DNA of 64,000 bases from Legionella sainthelensi (GTDB lineage: Bacteria > Pseudomonadota > Gammaproteobacteria > Legionellales > Legionellaceae): NCBI RefSeq assembly GCF_900637685.1, contig NZ_LR134388.1, positions 758,001-822,000 of the forward strand, written 5' to 3'. The notes under the pieces were generated by a model, which searched no databases, was not told where the DNA came from, and saw only the letters and a program-made list of their open reading frames with translations. The translations under genes and the position numbers were made by a program. Positions within the stretch are counted from its first letter, which is position 1; each line of letters opens with the position of its first letter. Positions 61,836 to 64,000 of the stretch are shown here, in pieces.

Positions 61836-62244
61836 ATGATCATTGAAATGAAAGTAATTTTTGGGGGAATTCTTCTAGGGCTAGCTGCTGGAATGATGTT
61901 ATTGCTTCAAGGGAAAATTCTTGGGTGTAGTGGTATTCTTTTTGGTTCATGGGATTTTACAACCCATAGACCCAATAGGGATAAGCTTTTATTTTTAGCC
62001 GGATTTTTTAGCTGGGGTACTCTTTAATCTGACTCAGAATGTCGCAGATCCCACCGCCATTTTTAAAACAAGTTATTGGTTTATGTTTCTTGGCGGAATT
62101 TTTGTTGGTGGAGGCACCTTTCTTGGAAGCGGTTGTACCAGTGGTCATGGATTATGCTGCTTATCTCTATTATGTAAACGTTCTATGATAGCGGTAGGAA
62201 TTTTCTTTCCTATTGCGATTATTACCGCTTGGCTGATTCATTAA
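61836..62244 (+). pseudogene. YeeE/YedE-type membrane protein, frameshifted in a T run
   Basis: The ATG follows the phytase-like stop by one base. The first frame reads KVIFGGILLGLAAGMMLLLQGKILGCSGILFG and then hits a stop at 62027. From the T run onward another frame reads LAGVLFNLTQN...GCTSGHGLCCLSLL to 62244. The family motifs GKxxGxSG and GCTSGHG fall on either side. The run has six T (62004-62009); five would restore one protein of 135 residues. Length arithmetic agrees. It pairs with the next gene, as in PmpA/PmpB-type sulfur-compound transporters. Pseudogene or homopolymer error. Confidence 0.8.
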
Positions 62245-62255
62245 GGAAATAGAAC

Positions 62256-62687
62256 ATGAAAGGACTTATTTCATTAATTCTTGGCTTAATATTTGGTTTG
62301 GGTTTAATTTTAACAGGAATGTATAGCCCAGATATCATTATATCTGGTTTAAAAATTGGTGCGGATACATTTCGTATCGATTTATACCTCACTTTCGCTA
62401 CTGCTTTATTGGTGACTTTTCTTTTGTTCCAATTACGTAAATGGCTGGTTAAACCATTGCTCTATGTAGGTTATGATTTGCCTACTAAAGAAAAAGTTGA
62501 CTGGCAACTTATGCTTGGAGCCGCCGTTTTTGGTATTGGTTGGGGAATGACTGGGGTTTGTCCTGGCCCTAATATTGTAGGGCTTGGTGTTTTTTCTTGG
62601 CCAATTTATTGGGCGAACTTTGCCGGAATGATGGCTGGCTTTTTGGGTACTCGTTATCTGAGAAGTCTACGAGAGAAGCATAAATAG
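62256..62687 (+). CDS. YeeE/YedE-type (DUF6691) membrane protein
   Basis: 143 residues, AAGGA upstream, 11 bases after the previous gene. Four membrane helices with the family motif GWGMTGVCPGPNIVGLG near residue 95-112, plus GLGLILTGMYSPD at the N-terminus. It is the second half of a split YeeE/YedE unit; full-length TsuA-like proteins import thiosulfate. Here it would need the frameshifted partner to work. A cytosolic sulfurtransferase or MBL gene, a frequent companion, is not seen. Confidence 0.85.
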   Translation: MKGLISLILGLIFGLGLILTGMYSPDIIISGLKIGADTFRIDLYLTFATALLVTFLLFQLRKWLVKPLLYVGYDLPTKEKVDWQLMLGAAVFGIGWGMTGVCPGPNIVGLGVFSWPIYWANFAGMMAGFLGTRYLRSLREKHK

Positions 62688-62827
62688 TGAAACACTCTTC
62701 AATTATTTTTTTCCTATCCAGTGTCTTTATCTAGACTACAAGACAGATTTTAGTGCTGATTTTGCTCACTTCGTAAGATTGTTGTATATAATATAAATAT
62801 ATATTTTTCTTTGTATGCGGGGCTATT

Positions 62828-64000
62828 ATGGGCGGACAACTATATCTTAATGATGGAAGTCCACCGAATAGAAAAAATGTTTGTGTTTCCGGTTATGAGA
62901 GAGGAAAAGAGAATTTTGCTTTAAGTAATTTTGATGATAACAAGGGTAAGGGCTATGATTTTGTAGACCCGCATTTAGGAAAAATTCATTTTCCAACTTC
63001 TGAGCATTATCTGCATTTTCAAAAAATAAAACCAGAATATAAACAACAATATTTAGCTGCTTGGCAAAATGAAAAAAGTCCGGCGGCAATTCTTGGTGGA
63101 TTAAGAAATCCGGGCAGTCCTTACCATATTCCCAATGCGCATCACGCATACATGACACCTAATGGATTTAATAATGCATGGGATAACGATAAAGTTTTCG
63201 TGCAAATGCAAATTAATGCAGCTAAATATCAGCAGTCACAAGAGTTTCGCGACAGCATTCACAAATCCATTGAGTTGGGTGATGCTTTTGGCGACAATCA
63301 GGGGCCTGCTACTATTATTGAGGATACGAGCAGTTTAAGTAAAGGTCAAAAGCCAGAGGAAGAATGGGGTACTGGTCCAGGTGGGAAGGGGAAGAATATT
63401 CTTGGTAATTCCCAAACCGCATTTGCTATGATGATTAAAAACAAGCAATTTGATGAAAACTCTCCTGCGCCAAAATTAGATACCCTAAAAACAGCGCAAG
63501 TAGCAGGTTACTATGCCAATGCCCAAATCCAATATCAGCAAGGAGTCCAAGTTGCACTCAAGGATGTTAGAAAAAAATCAGGAAAAGATCAGGGATTCAA
63601 TCAACCCGATACGTCGGACTTAAGCCCCTCGCTCGTACAAAAAACCTCTCCTACATTAATTAAAAATAAACAACAAAATGCACAATCATTTACAACAGCA
63701 CCATTACCAACGCCACCGCCTCAGGTGAATCATCGTAATCCCTTTCAAAATCTTTTTTCATCTACCCGGCCAAATCATGTGTACAGCTCTGGTGGTAATC
63801 AGCGTCTGGTTGTTCAAGATAATAAGATTGTTGGTTATGAATTTAGGCGAAGTTCAACCTCCAGTTGGGAAAAAAGTACGGATAAAACTCGTTTTCAGGG
63901 CTTAGTGGATCATTTTAATCAAACCCAACAAAAGCAATCTTCTCATGTGTACAGTTCTGGTGGTAATCAACGCCTTGTCGTTCAAGATGATAAGATTGTT
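62828..64000 (+). CDS. NADAR (YbiA-like) domain protein with C-terminal repeats, runs off window
   Basis: An open frame of 391 codons from the ATG at 62828 (GGGG upstream) to the window end, with no stop. Residues ~20-165 match the NADAR/YbiA fold: ENFALSNF, FPTSEHYLHFQK with the conserved Glu, and WDNDKVFVQMQINAAKYQQSQEFRDSI. NADAR enzymes cleave N-glycosidic bonds in riboflavin intermediates or ADP-ribose-type substrates. A Pro/Gln-rich linker follows. A 56-residue repeat starts at residues 317 and 373 with HVYSSGGNQRLVVQD. The size and repeats exceed housekeeping YbiA (~160 residues), so a host-directed effector is plausible; secretion is inferred, not shown. Confidence 0.8.
   Translation, partial: MGGQLYLNDGSPPNRKNVCVSGYERGKENFALSNFDDNKGKGYDFVDPHLGKIHFPTSEHYLHFQKIKPEYKQQYLAAWQNEKSPAAILGGLRNPGSPYHIPNAHHAYMTPNGFNNAWDNDKVFVQMQINAAKYQQSQEFRDSIHKSIELGDAFGDNQGPATIIEDTSSLSKGQKPEEEWGTGPGGKGKNILGNSQTAFAMMIKNKQFDENSPAPKLDTLKTAQVAGYYANAQIQYQQGVQVALKDVRKKSGKDQGFNQPDTSDLSPSLVQKTSPTLIKNKQQNAQSFTTAPLPTPPPQVNHRNPFQNLFSSTRPNHVYSSGGNQRLVVQDNKIVGYEFRRSSTSSWEKSTDKTRFQGLVDHFNQTQQKQSSHVYSSGGNQRLVVQDDKIV

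Noticed and set aside
1-64000. tRNA, rRNA, CRISPR or prophage integrase
   Set aside because: No cloverleaf, rRNA core, spacer array or phage gene cluster was found by reading; absence is not proof without a covariance search.

Overview
The window reads as a chromosomal segment of a Legionella-like gammaproteobacterium. This is an inference from low G+C, codon use, and the mix of ordinary metabolism with host-directed gene types: a J-domain protein, a CX5R phytase-like phosphatase, a NADAR protein with repeats, a GDSL lysophospholipase paired with a FadL porin, and several orphan proteins with hydrophobic segments. No rRNA, tRNA, CRISPR array or prophage was recognised.

Layout. 1-6.7 kb (minus strand): J-domain protein cut by the window edge, cupin protein, frameshifted NTF2-like gene, large frameshifted hybrid histidine kinase, three small or orphan proteins and a DUF190 gene. 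6.9-11 kb: tripartite efflux operon (HlyD-type adaptor, FUSC permease in two ORFs, NodT-type outer-membrane lipoprotein). 11.3-13.9 kb: FadL porin plus GDSL lipase. 14-16.7 kb: two orphan proteins, one with an internal duplication. 17.2-20.6 kb: His-rich P-type ATPase divergent from a Fur/Zur-family regulator, with a near-consensus Zur-type palindrome between them. 20.7-31 kb: Ig-like repeat surface protein, MBL-like protein, GAF-GGDEF cyclase, YacG, RtcB-archease RNA repair pair, EamA transporter, AraC regulator, secreted EEP-family enzyme. 31-33 kb: two effector-like orphans. 33.2-46 kb: an O-methyltransferase divergent from one 3803-residue polyketide synthase without any acyltransferase domain. 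46-49.2 kb: copper ATPase and two small companions. 49.3-52.3 kb: QueE-like radical SAM protein and a SerA-SerB operon. 52.4-59.5 kb: SulP transporter with STAS and cyclic-nucleotide domains, alpha/beta hydrolase, erythromycin-esterase-like gene broken by an amber codon, FtsH, second hydrolase. 59.5-60.8 kb: IS5-like element with a GIY-YIG passenger gene and a nonsense-broken transposase. 60.9-64 kb: phytase-like phosphatase, YeeE/YedE pair (first member frameshifted), NADAR repeat protein running off the end.

How it fits together. The most unusual system is the AT-less polyketide synthase (KS-ACP*, KS-KR-ACP, KS-DH*-KR-ACP-C, where * marks a missing catalytic residue) with its divergent methyltransferase. 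It needs malonyl loading in trans and seems to release product through a terminal condensation domain. The second is the zinc locus, where a P-type ATPase with altered signature motifs may be under Zur-type control. Three genes carry one-base shifts in A/T homopolymers and two carry in-frame stops. The homopolymer cases could be assembly errors; the stops look like point mutations.
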